From contig NC_079230.1 in NCBI RefSeq assembly GCF_029633865.1, positions 35,433,405 to 35,497,404 on the forward strand: DNA of 64,000 nt. The letters are read 5' to 3'. The notes under the pieces were generated by a model. It saw nothing but the letters and a program-made list of their open reading frames with translations. It was not told the origin of the DNA and searched no databases. Position 1 is the stretch's first letter; each line of letters begins with the position of its first letter. Below are positions 1 to 8,441 of the stretch, one piece after another. The position numbers and the translations under genes were made by a program. The DNA comes from Lampris incognitus (taxonomy: Eukaryota > Chordata > Actinopteri > Lampriformes > Lampridae).

Positions 1-219
1 GTGAGAATTATCAAATGCAAAGAAAACAATTTGCCCTTAATGAATAATATGAAAATAGTTGTCTTAGCAAAGCATATAGTTATACTTTAACACAAAATGA
101 GGTCTTTTATATGTGAAGATACCTGAAACGAAACCCAAAGACCTCAATGTCAGCTCTTAGCAAATCAGAGAATTAACTTAAATGACATAACCTTCAAAAT
201 TTTGAGCTGAAAAATTGAC

Positions 220-1488
220 TCAATCTTTATACTTAGGATTTGGCTTGCTGACACGACCATAGCGTGTTGTGTACAGACTTCCAGTTGTCTTAGCAGGTAG
301 CACAGATGTAGGTGTTTTCATATGTGACTGTTCAGTGTCCAGCGTGTTGTGTGACACTTTTGTTGGAGTGTGCTGGTTGTTAAGTTCATGTCCACTGTCC
401 TGACATTCACTGTCGTCTGGGTAGTGCTGTGCTGGAGCAGGCTCGACAACCGGCAGAATGTGGCGCCCATTTCTCCTGTACAGCTTTCCTTCTGAGTGAA
501 TGAGATAGGATCTGGGCTCCTTGCAGATCTCCTTTACCATGCCTGTTCGATTGTAGCCTTGAGGGGTCTGCATTCTAATAACTTGTCCTTCCATCAGTGG
601 TTGAAGAGGTCGGCTCGTTCTGTCATAGTACAACTTCTGTGTCAGTCTTTTGTTAAGAAGCTGAGCCTTTACCTCCAGTGGCTTGTACACCTCTGGTTCA
701 AGCAGCTTTCTTGAGACTGGCAAAGTGGTGCGTGTTTGCCTTGACATCAGTCTTTGTGCAGGAGATCCAAGTTTTGTGTCACGTGGTACATTTCTGAGAT
801 TTAACAGGTTGAGAAAGACATCACTTCCATCTCTATGAGACTTTTCCATGAGCTGTTTTGCACTGCGAACAGCCCTCTCAGCTAAACCATTAGATTGAGG
901 ATACTCTGGGCTGCTCGTGACATGAGTGAAGTCCCAATGTGTAGCAAAGTCCTTAAAGCGCTGACTTGTGAACTGTCTACCATTGTCAGTTATGAGTGTG
1001 TGTGGTGCCCCATGAACTGAGAAATGTCTTTTGAGTTTGGTGATGACTGTTGCCGATGTAGCATCACGGAGCAGATCAATCTCATACAAGCCTGAATATG
1101 AGTCTACCAAAACTAGGTACAGCTGATTACGCCACTCAAAGATGTCTGTTGCTACAGTGGACCAGGGAAGATTTGGCACCGGGTGTAGCTGGAGGGGTTC
1201 TTTCTGCAGTGTTAGGCCATCAACATAGAATGTATCATCAGCAATATTGTCAGCTTGGTCAGGTTCAATCTGGTGAACAGCTCTCCTGAATTTTAGCTTG
1301 TTGTGGCCCTGTTGTACAGATCTACAACATCTTTTAAAGTGATTCCATTTTTTACAGGCGTTGCACTGCTGACCAAAAGCTGGGCATTTGTCTCTCCTGG
1401 CCGCATGACTGCCTCCACAGTTGTTGCAGTTAGCGATGCTCTGTTTGACATATTTTTCTGATTGATTGTCCACTTTGTCTCTTATCAT
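220..1488 (-). pseudogene. LTR-1 Gag zinc knuckles fused in frame to integrase
   Basis: A 422-codon open frame. Residues about 21-56 hold two cysteine-rich knuckles (CNNCGGSH...C and CNACKKWNHFKRCC), the nucleic-acid-binding end of Gag. From about residue 95 it continues straight into an integrase catalytic core, with D in ATDIFEW, D in LITDNGRQF and E in NGLAERAVRSAK. A C-terminal domain follows, ending near KPNPKYKD. Normally protease, reverse transcriptase, RNase H and the integrase HHCC domain (over 2 kb) lie between these parts, so an internal deletion made the fusion. The frame is long and uninterrupted, but the element lacks its polymerase, so any mobility would be in trans. The fusion may be incidental. 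Confidence 0.8.
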
Positions 1489-2096
1489 GCTTTTTTATTC
1501 TCATGAATTTAGGTTGGACTGCATCAACATTTGTAACATAATGCTGTTGTGAGGCTAGTGTCTTGTTGTGCTCTTCCGTCATCTCATGTATTTGACAGAC
1601 AGAGACTGCTTTGGCTAGCGTCAAGTCACTATCACGCAGTAGCACTTTCCTCAGATTGTCATTATTTATGCCACAGAGAAAATCTGTCCCGAACGAGCTC
1701 TTTACATAGATCTCCAAAGTTGCAGCTTTTTACTTTTATTCTCAAGTCACTGACATATGATTCAATGGACTCACCAGCCCTCTGATTGCGTGTGTTGAAC
1801 TTGTGTCTTTCCATTGTAATGTTGGACCGTGGGCCGATGCAGATCTCACCAACCTGTCTTTTCAGGCGTTCGGGATCCTGCTTGGATTCAGCGGGAACGA
1901 GGACTTGTCCTCCCTCGCCGGGTGCTCTCACTTCTGCTGCATACACAAAAGACCGTTCGCGTCCAATGGCCTCTGGTCCTGCTAAGTTGAGGAGAATGTA
2001 TACACGGGTGCGGGCTGGCTTGTCAGAGTGCCGCCGCGACGAAAATGCCATATTCCTGCTCGAAGATCCGCCAGTTTTCACTGATGTTGCCATCAA
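1430..2096 (-). pseudogene. LTR-1 gag (capsid part), frameshifted
   Basis: Two overlapping minus-strand frames together encode a retrotransposon Gag capsid region. The first (1662-2096) carries the segments RVYILLNLAGPEAI, TMERHKFNTRNQRAGES and SYVSDLRIKVKSCNF, typical of the Gag of this fish Ty3/gypsy group. It loses frame near 1680. The second (1430-1717) resumes with FLCGINNDNLRKVLLRDSDL and a KAVSVCQIHEMTEEHNK segment. Another frame change near 1490 leads into the zinc-knuckle frame. At least two frameshifts are therefore needed to read it, and it is not expected to make protein. Confidence 0.7.
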
Positions 2097-2248
2097 AGAC
2101 GAGAGGGTCGGGCCGCCGAAATCCGTCCGCCATGTTCGCTGATTAGCTCCGTAGGCTAGGCGGCTCCGTTGTCCTCGCTAGAAAAAATAAAAAGTATCGG
2201 CCGAAAAAATGTGCGTGAAAATTCCAAAATCTTCCGCTTCTGACACCA

Positions 2249-2464
2249 TGTTTCGTGTTCTCATGAATGACGCAGGGTTAGTGCTCATAACCTGCTTTAT
2301 TAACCAACACGACGAGGATGCAATAAGACGACATGCAGGTAGCTGGCATCCAGCACTATCGCTTCGCGGGCCCTCACCCGGTAACCTGCATAACCGAGTT
2401 TTCCTCAGTACGGTGTCTGCAGTGGCTCAATAAACAGCATCAATGACACAGTCACTGATCTACA
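2249..2464 (-). repeat. LTR-1 5' LTR with primer-binding site
   Basis: On the minus strand this block begins TGTAGATCAG and ends ACGAAACA, so it has TG...CA ends. It contains an AATAAA-type signal (minus GGTTAATAAAGC, about plus 2296-2307) about 50 bases before its end. The tRNA-Leu-like primer-binding site follows directly. The outer boundary at 2464 is inferred from the TG...CA rule only, because no second LTR is available for comparison. Confidence 0.6.
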
Positions 2465-3647
2465 AAGTTGATAGCTAATAATGTTGCCATCAGCTAACTT
2501 AACTGGTTTGATTTCATGTCTTATGCTGTATGTATTGGCATAAACGAAGACAAGTTGTTGGCTCAAATCTCTTGTCTGGCTGGTTGTAAATGACCGTGAC
2601 TTCCATAAAACATAGCACCCAAAATAAAATGTCTCCTCGTTTCAGGTACCCCTAATGAAGGATTTGCGATCACAAAAAAGCAGCAGTTTAAAATCTTTGG
2701 CCGTTTGCTGTGTTTTCTGTGAACCAGTGCTTTTTATTTTTTCATTTCTTGCCATATTAACTGACAAGAATGTTTGAAATTTGCCTGGTCTAGTCAACAA
2801 TAATGTTCATTTTATCAAATTATGTACATTAATTGAACGATCTGGCGCTACAGATGATGATTTAGAGCATAATATTCTGTTTTGTCTATACACCGACGCT
2901 ATACATTTGTAGCATGTGAACATGAAAAACAATATTATTCATACAATCTGATCAAGGTGGAACATTTTTTTTCAGACTCTACTAAGCTTTCTAGGAGAAT
3001 TTTCTTAACCTGTACCCACCGTAACCTCAAGAAGGTCCTGTACACAGAGACTTGTCATGTGACGTATTTCTTTGATTTGGCGGAGTTGCATAGTATCACC
3101 ATGCTGCTGCTGTTTGTTGGTTTGCTGATTGCCAGGGGCATGACTGACAGCGGTGGTCGCTGAAGAGGTTGGAAGGTGGTGCGAGTTTATCAGAGGAGCT
3201 ACAGTAAAGGGCTTCAGAGGGAGGGGGTGCTCTGCTCCAGCGAGCTGTTGCTGCTGTTCCTCGGGTTGCTGGGCACATTTCTCAGCCTGTTCCGCCACGT
3301 TGCACATGCTGTCCCACAATTGTGCCAAACTTCTTTCTGCTTGGTACCTAATTGAGGCATGGAGTTTCAGAATTTTTAGGGTTTACCTGAAAACACATGG
3401 CTACTTTTGGCATTAACAAATCCAAAATCCTCATCTGAAAAATCATTTTAAAGTAAAAATATATATTATACTAAAAATCAGGTTGTCCACACATGTGTGT
3501 TTTGTGGCCGATTTCAGCTGTTTTAAGATCATCCCAGAAAATGTTCGCCTATCTATATATTTAATTGAAAAGAAGAGTTGGCTGGGAAGTTTAATGGCAT
3601 TAACCACGGTTATCGTTATAACGATCAGTAGTGATTTATTGTATATA
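2465..3647. other. Non-coding interval between LTR-1 and Tc1
   Basis: Mostly AT-rich, with no recognisable element and no frame with clear homology. The only coding-like stretch is the glutamine-rich minus-strand frame near 3005-3395, listed separately. Confidence 0.5.
3005..3395 (-). other. Possible glutamine-rich coding exon, unrecognised
   Basis: A minus-strand open frame of about 130 codons running from just inside a pyrimidine-rich stretch ending in TTTTCAG (about plus 3387-3393) to a stop at 3005. The first part, with LAQLWDSMCNVAEQAEKCA, looks helical and charged. It is followed by a QQPEEQQQQ run and a proline/threonine-rich linker. There is no ATG at its start and no neighbouring exon. 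I do not recognise the protein. It could equally be chance coding potential in CAG-rich sequence. Confidence 0.18.
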
Positions 3648-3863
3648 CAGTGCATCCGGAAAGTATTCACACCCCTTCACTTTCCCCACATTTTGTTATG
3701 TTACAGCCTTATTTCAAAATGGATTAAATTCCTTTTTTTCTCATCAATCTACATACAATACCCCATAATGACAAAGCGAAAAAGGTTTTGTAGAAATTTT
3801 TGCAAATTTATTAAAAATAAAAAACTGAAATATTGCATGTACATAAGTATTCACACCCTTTAC

Positions 3864-5251
3864 TCAGTACTTGGTTGAGGCACCCTTGGCAGCGATTACA
3901 GCCTCAAGTCTTCTTGGGTATGAAGCTACAAGCTTGGCACACCTATATTCAGTGGCGCCCCCAAGGGGTGGCTAGGGGTGGCCAGGGGTGGCCACCCTGA
4001 TACTATCCCTGGCCCCCCCGCTGGCCCCCCCAGCCACGAGTCGCATATGCAGAATTTGCTTCTGATTATGCATAATATGCTTCTATCTGATATTTTACAT
4101 TAGGTGCTGTTCATTTAAATATTTTTCTTAACTCTCATATTGACAGTTTTCAACTAGCCTATACAGTATATTACAACAGCATCACAGAATTCCCGAAATT
4201 CAGTCATGGCTTTTGGTTTTGGTGTGCCACCCCAAGATTTTCAGTGGCCCCATTTGGCCGCCCTTATGAAAAATTTCTGGGTGCGCCACTGCCTATATTT
4301 GGGGTATTTCTCCCATTCTTCTCTGCAGATCCTCTCGAGCTCTGTAAGGTTAGATGGGGAGCGTCGCTGCACAGCTATTTTCAGGTCTTTCCAGAGATGT
4401 TCAATGGGGTTCAAGTCTGGGCTCTGGCTGGGCCACTCAAGGACATTTACAGACTTGTCCCGAAGCCACTCCTTCGTTGTCTTGGCTGTGTGCTTAGGGT
4501 CATTGTTGTGTTGAAAAGTAAACCTTCGCCCCAGTCTGAGGTCCTGAGCACTCTGGAGCAGGTTTACATCAAGGATCTCTCTGTACTTTGCTCCATTCAT
4601 CTTTCCCTCGATCCTGACTAGTCTCCCAGTTCCTGCCACTGAAAAACATCCCCACAGCATGATGCTGCCACCACGATGCTTCACTGTAGGGATGGTATTA
4701 GCAAGGTGATGGGAGGTGCCTGGTTTCCTCCAGACTTGACGTTTGGCATTCAGGCCAAAGAGTTCAATCTTGGTTTCATCAGACCAGAAAATCTTGTTAC
4801 TCATGGTCTGAGAGTCCTTTAGGTGCTTTCTGGCAAACTCCAAGCGGGCTGTCATGTGCCTTTTACTGAGCAGAGGCTTCCGTCTGGCCACTCTATCATA
4901 AAGGCCTGATTGGTGGAGTGCTGCAGAGATGGTTGTCCTTCTGGAAGGTTCTCCCATCTCCACAGAGGAACGCTGGAGCTCTGTCAGAGGGACCATCGGG
5001 TTCTTGGTCACCTCCCTGACCAAGGCCCTTCTCCCCCGATTGCTCAGTTTGGCTGGGCGGCCAGCTCTAGGAAGAGTCCTGGCGGATCCAAACTTCTTCC
5101 ATTTATGAATGATGGAGACCACTGTGCTCCTTGGGACCTTCAAAGCTGTAGAAAAATTTTTGTACCCTTCCCCAGATCTGTGCCTCGATACAATCCTTTC
5201 TCGGAGGTCCACAATCCCTTTGACTTCATGGCTTGGTTTCTGCTCTGACAT
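3864..5251 (-). pseudogene. Tc1 transposase, interrupted by a MITE
   Basis: Cut-and-paste DDE transposase. The ATG is at 5251-5249. The N-terminal paired-like helix-turn-helix includes STALKVPRSTVVSIIHKWKK and the GRPAKLSNRGRR hook. The catalytic residues are visible: D in FWSDETKIELFG, D in QHNNDPKHTAKT and E in NPIEHLWKDLK. The frame is open to 4241, but only because it reads into the MITE and ends in about 18 foreign residues. The original C-terminus (ending GASTKY and a TGA at 3866-3864) lies beyond the insertion, at 3864-3941. I see no other lesion. The insertion removes about the last 25 residues, so activity is doubtful. Confidence 0.9.
3950..4291. mobile_element. hAT-like MITE (342 bp) inside Tc1
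   Basis: The ends are CAGTGGCGCCCCCAAGG and, inverted, CAGTGGCGCACCCAG. A perfect 8-bp direct duplication CCTATATT flanks it (3942-3949 and 4292-4299). Eight-base duplications and CAGTGGCG termini are the signature of hAT-superfamily elements. There is no coding capacity, so it is a non-autonomous derivative. It is younger than the Tc1 copy it interrupts. A local GGGGTGGC repeat and a C-rich tract occupy the left 80 bp. Confidence 0.9.
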
Positions 5252-5627
5252 GCACTGTCAACAGTGGGACCTTATATAGATAAGTGTGTGCCTTTCCAAA
5301 TCATGTCCGATTAATTGAATTTACTACAGGTGGACTCCAATCCAGATGTAGAAACATCTCAAGGATGATCAGTGGAAATAGGATGAACCTGAGCTCAATT
5401 TTGAGTGTCATAGCATAGGGTGTGAATACTTATGTACATGCAATATTTCAGTTTTTTATTTTTAATAAATTTGCAAAAATTTCTACAAAACCTTTTTCAC
5501 TTTGTCATTATGGGGTATTGTGTGTAGATTGATGAGAAAAAATGGAATTTAATCCATTTTGGAATAAGGCTGTAACATAACAAATGTGGGGAAAGTGAAG
5601 GGGTGTGAATACTTTCTGGATGCACTG

Positions 5628-6289
5628 TATGTACATTTTTTGTTAGAGTTTCATATAATGTAGAAGCTTTGTTCAGCTTTTACAACATATTTCATTTTTA
5701 TTGTTTAATACAGGCTACATCATTTTGATTGACAATCAGCAAGACATTACTAGCAGCACTAACAGGGCTAGAATTTACTTTCACAACTAATTTAGTGTAG
5801 CAAACTCAGGATTATCATCCGGTCACTGAACTTTTACTTTAATGCTAATATGCAAACAATGTCACAGTTAAAATAGATGGTAAGAATGAAAATCCAGCTA
5901 GCACTGATGATGTTCTCTTTAGTAGAATGGTTCCAGCGACAACAGGTTGTGTTGCATCTCAGCTTTTCCAGCAAATACCACGGGATAATTGTCACTTCCT
6001 TCCCCTCGATAAATTTTCCGCAGGTGACTCCTATGGTTCCCACCATAATGTCTGCAGTCTTTAAAAAAAAGACCACAAGTGCAGTAGCAGATGTTAAAGG
6101 TAACTAAACTTTTACCTTGAACTTTTCAAAGATCAAATGAGGTGATGCTATAGGATAAGCTTTACTTGCAAAAAATAAAATAAAATAGGAAACCAGGCTA
6201 TAATTACTTTCTTGTAGTAATTCATATTTTGTTCTTTTATTTTCTTTGTCTGTTTTGTGCATTAGTCTTTTGTCCTGCTATTCCAGCCC
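5628..6289. other. Non-coding interval
   Basis: AT-rich sequence between the Tc1 copy and the telomere-like foldback element. I see no gene, no clear inverted repeat and no recognisable transposon here. Confidence 0.5.
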
Positions 6290-6741
6290 GGTATCACACC
6301 AAAGCGTGTAATATACACGCTGGTCCAGCGTGTCAGTGTCACGGTTTGCCTCGCTCAGGCGTGAAAAGTACACGCGTGTATGAAGGTGCAGTGCCAGCAG
6401 GGGGCGATGATTAACTCAATGCCAGCAACTCCCCACGGAGGAAAAGAAGCATACAGCATTTTCCAAAATCCCTCGCCTAACCCTAACCCAACCCTAACCA
6501 TAACCCAACCCTAAACCTAACCGTAACCATAACACAACCCTAACAAGAACCCTAACCCAACCCTAACCTTAACCTTAACCCTAACCCTAACCCTAACACT
6601 AACCTGCCTTCACCTGTTAATCATCGCCCCCTGCTGGCACTGCACCTTCATACATAAGTTTACTTTCCACGCCTGAGCGAGAAAAACTGTGACAATGACA
6701 CGCTGGACCAGCGGGTGTATTAGACGCTTTGGCATGATACC
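6290..6741. mobile_element. Foldback element enclosing telomere-like repeats
   Basis: Two inverted arms of about 126 bp (6290-6415 and 6616-6741) match through most of their length. The left starts GGTATCACACCAAAGCGTGT and the right, inverted, GGTATCATGCCAAAGCGTCT. Both inner ends read GCAGGGGGCGATGATTAAC. Between them lie about 60 bp of spacer and an array of CCCTAA-type repeats (6476-6605). The design is a long-arm foldback or MITE-like element. No protein is encoded and no convincing target duplication is visible. Confidence 0.8.
6476..6605. repeat. Interstitial telomere-like (CCCTAA) array, degenerate
   Basis: About 130 bp made of CCCTAA units mixed with CCCAACCCTAA, CCATAA and CCTTAA variants. 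Runs of three perfect units occur near 6577-6598. Vertebrate telomeres are TTAGGG/CCCTAA. Because the array sits exactly inside the foldback arms, it is better explained as part of that element than as a chromosome fusion scar. Confidence 0.85.
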
Positions 6742-7095
6742 AGGTTAGCTATTCTTTGTAAATAGCTCGACTGATTGATGAGCAAAACCTTCTGCATTTG
6801 TGCTTAGTCAGTCAGCCTCTTGCAGTAGCCATAGACCTTCTGCAAGGAGAGAAAAAAAAGCTACCTCAGCTTTCTTATTCAAAACACTCATCTTCATGTC
6901 TGAGCTGTCAGCTGTTTATTTCACATCCAGTAGTTTCTCGGCATTCTCATTGCAGCCAGTGAGGCTGCAGACCAACAGTTGGAAACAGTGATGAGCAGCC
7001 ATGCAGCAAAAATGGCAAGAACTACTCAAAGTTGTGTTTGTGTTGGCTTTGCTCTGAGCAGAGAGGGACACGAGGAAAACACTTGAAGAAGCAAC
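6742..7095. other. Non-coding interval, target of LTR-2
   Basis: No gene or repeat is recognised. The last five bases (7091-7095, GCAAC) are the left target-site duplication of LTR-2. Confidence 0.5.
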
Positions 7096-7537
7096 TGTTA
7101 CGGCTCGCCCATCCCGCGCATGCAGCCAACCAGCTCGTCAGGGCTGGGCTTAGTCGTCGGGGCCGGGCTTAAGTTTGCTGGTCTCCCGGAGCCCGTTGCC
7201 AGTTCGTGCCATAACATCCTCGTTGAAGTGGTTACGCTTCCCTTCCTGTGTATTCTCTCCGAATTTATCTCAACCCGTGGATTTGCTATTTTCTCTGCGG
7301 AGTTTTTTTCCCTGCGGAATCATCCTGCCGCGTCCGCAAATTGGATTACCCGTGAGTTTTCCCATATTTTCTCTGTTTGTTGGTGACTACCCGCAAAGCA
7401 ACTCGCCGGACTCTTTTCGTTGCCGTGCATGTTGTCCCGTTGGACCTTTGTATGAACTGTTAATAAAGTACGCAGGTTTCGGCAAACTCTATCTCTGCTT
7501 GGTGTCGTGCGCTTGGGGTCTTCCACAAACCCTAACA
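7096..7537 (+). repeat. LTR-2 5' LTR (442 bp)
   Basis: It begins TGTTACGGCTCGCCCAT and ends CCACAAACCCTAACA. The AATAAA signal in GTTAATAAAGTACG (about 7460) is followed by a short R-U5 region. It pairs with the 3' LTR at 11684-12127, with scattered substitutions and short indels, so the insertion is not recent. Confidence 0.95.
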
Positions 7538-7550
7538 GTACGAACGGGCC

Positions 7551-8441
7551 ATGACGACCCCAGCCGGCACAGAGAGCGTACCGACCAGTCCGGTTCAAGC
7601 AGCTCTCATCTAACAGATCCGCCTGACCAACTCCCACACCCAGCAGTTAGAGGCGGCCTCTGTCGCTGTGAAGGATCTCCAGACTCGGGTCCAGCCCCTC
7701 CAGGCCTCTGTGGATAACCTAACGGGCCTGATGCTGCCCGTGTCGCTTACATGACCAACCTGCTCACAGGCCGAGCAGCTCAGTGGGCCACTGCTTCCTG
7801 GTCCATGAAGGCCAGTTTCTGCTTCACCTACGAGGACTTCGTGTCGGAACTACGGAAGTTACTCCACCATCCAGTCTGTGGCCAGGACCCTGGTGCTCGG
7901 CTTTGCAATATCCAGCAGGGCAGTGGGAGTGTCACGGACTACTCAGTGGAGTTCAGGCTGGCCGCAGCTGAGAGCGGCTGGAACGACCAGTCACGTCGGG
8001 TCACCTTCCGGAGCGGTCTCAGCGAGGCTGCCAAGGACCAGCTAGTCACCCGGGAGGAGCCCACCTCCCTCGATGATCTGATCAAGCTCGCCATCCGCAT
8101 CGATGGATGCCTCCAGGAGAGGAGGCACGAGCGAGCCCTGCGTGGATCACCGTCCATTCCCCCAGTCGTCCAGCACTCCTGACAGGACCCCTACTCCTGC
8201 TCGCCCCACGTTTCCTGTGGCCGTTTCTCCCTCCGCGCCCCAGACCACGATGGAACCTATGCAGCTGGGGCGCACGCGCCTTAGTCCGGCCGAACGGGAG
8301 GCCCGGTTCAAGGCGGGTCAATATCTCTACTGCGGCCAGAAGGGACATCTGATCAGCAGTTGCCCCACTCGACCAAAAGGAGAGCCTAGTGAACCGCCTT
8401 TCCTGTTCCCACCGTCCTGCCCTACAGAACCATCTGGTTAG
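7551..8441 (+). pseudogene. LTR-2 gag, broken
   Basis: The ATG at 7551 opens a frame that stops after 20 codons (TAA at 7611-7613). Codons beyond that resemble a coiled Gag N-terminus. A frame change near 7740 leads to an open stretch (7751-8182) with LTGRAAQWATASW and a following helical capsid segment. The normal capsid sequence between these parts is missing, so a deletion is likely as well. A third frame (about 8220-8441) carries the zinc knuckle YLYCGQKGHLISSC, whose expected first cysteine is replaced by tyrosine. No functional Gag can be made. Confidence 0.85.

Larger units (their letters stand above)
1..2464 (-). mobile_element. LTR-1: partial Ty3/gypsy retrotransposon, tRNA-Leu primed
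   Basis: This is a minus-strand element with its 5' LTR on the right (2249-2464), then gag, then a Gag-integrase fusion frame ending at 220. No copy of the 2249-2464 LTR is visible in 1-219, so the 3' LTR lies outside the window or has been lost. Protease, reverse transcriptase and RNase H are absent: a deletion joins the zinc-knuckle region directly to integrase. The primer-binding site next to the LTR (plus 2231-2248) reads TGGTGTCAGAAGCGG on the minus strand. It matches the recalled 3' end of tRNA-Leu(CAG) over the first 12 bases. Confidence 0.8.
3648..5627 (-). mobile_element. Tc1/mariner transposon (fish Tc1 type)
   Basis: The element starts CAGTGCATCCGGAAAGTATT at 3648 and ends with the inverted copy at 5627. 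It is flanked by TA on both sides (3646-3647, 5628-5629), the Tc1 target duplication. The terminal inverted repeats are about 210 bp (3648-3858 and 5418-5627). Each repeats the AGTATTCACACCC-type motif at its outer and inner ends, the IR/DR arrangement that binds transposase at four sites. Removing the internal 342-bp hAT-like insert plus its 8-bp duplication leaves about 1.63 kb, the normal Tc1 length. The transposase gene runs on the minus strand. Confidence 0.95.

Noticed and set aside
6476..6605. Chromosome-end or fusion-point telomere
   Set aside because: The array is short, degenerate and exactly enclosed by inverted arms, so a foldback element explains it better.
7175..7717. 180-codon plus-strand frame across the LTR-2 5' LTR
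   Set aside because: It runs through LTR and leader in a frame unrelated to gag. A similar frame appears in the 3' LTR.
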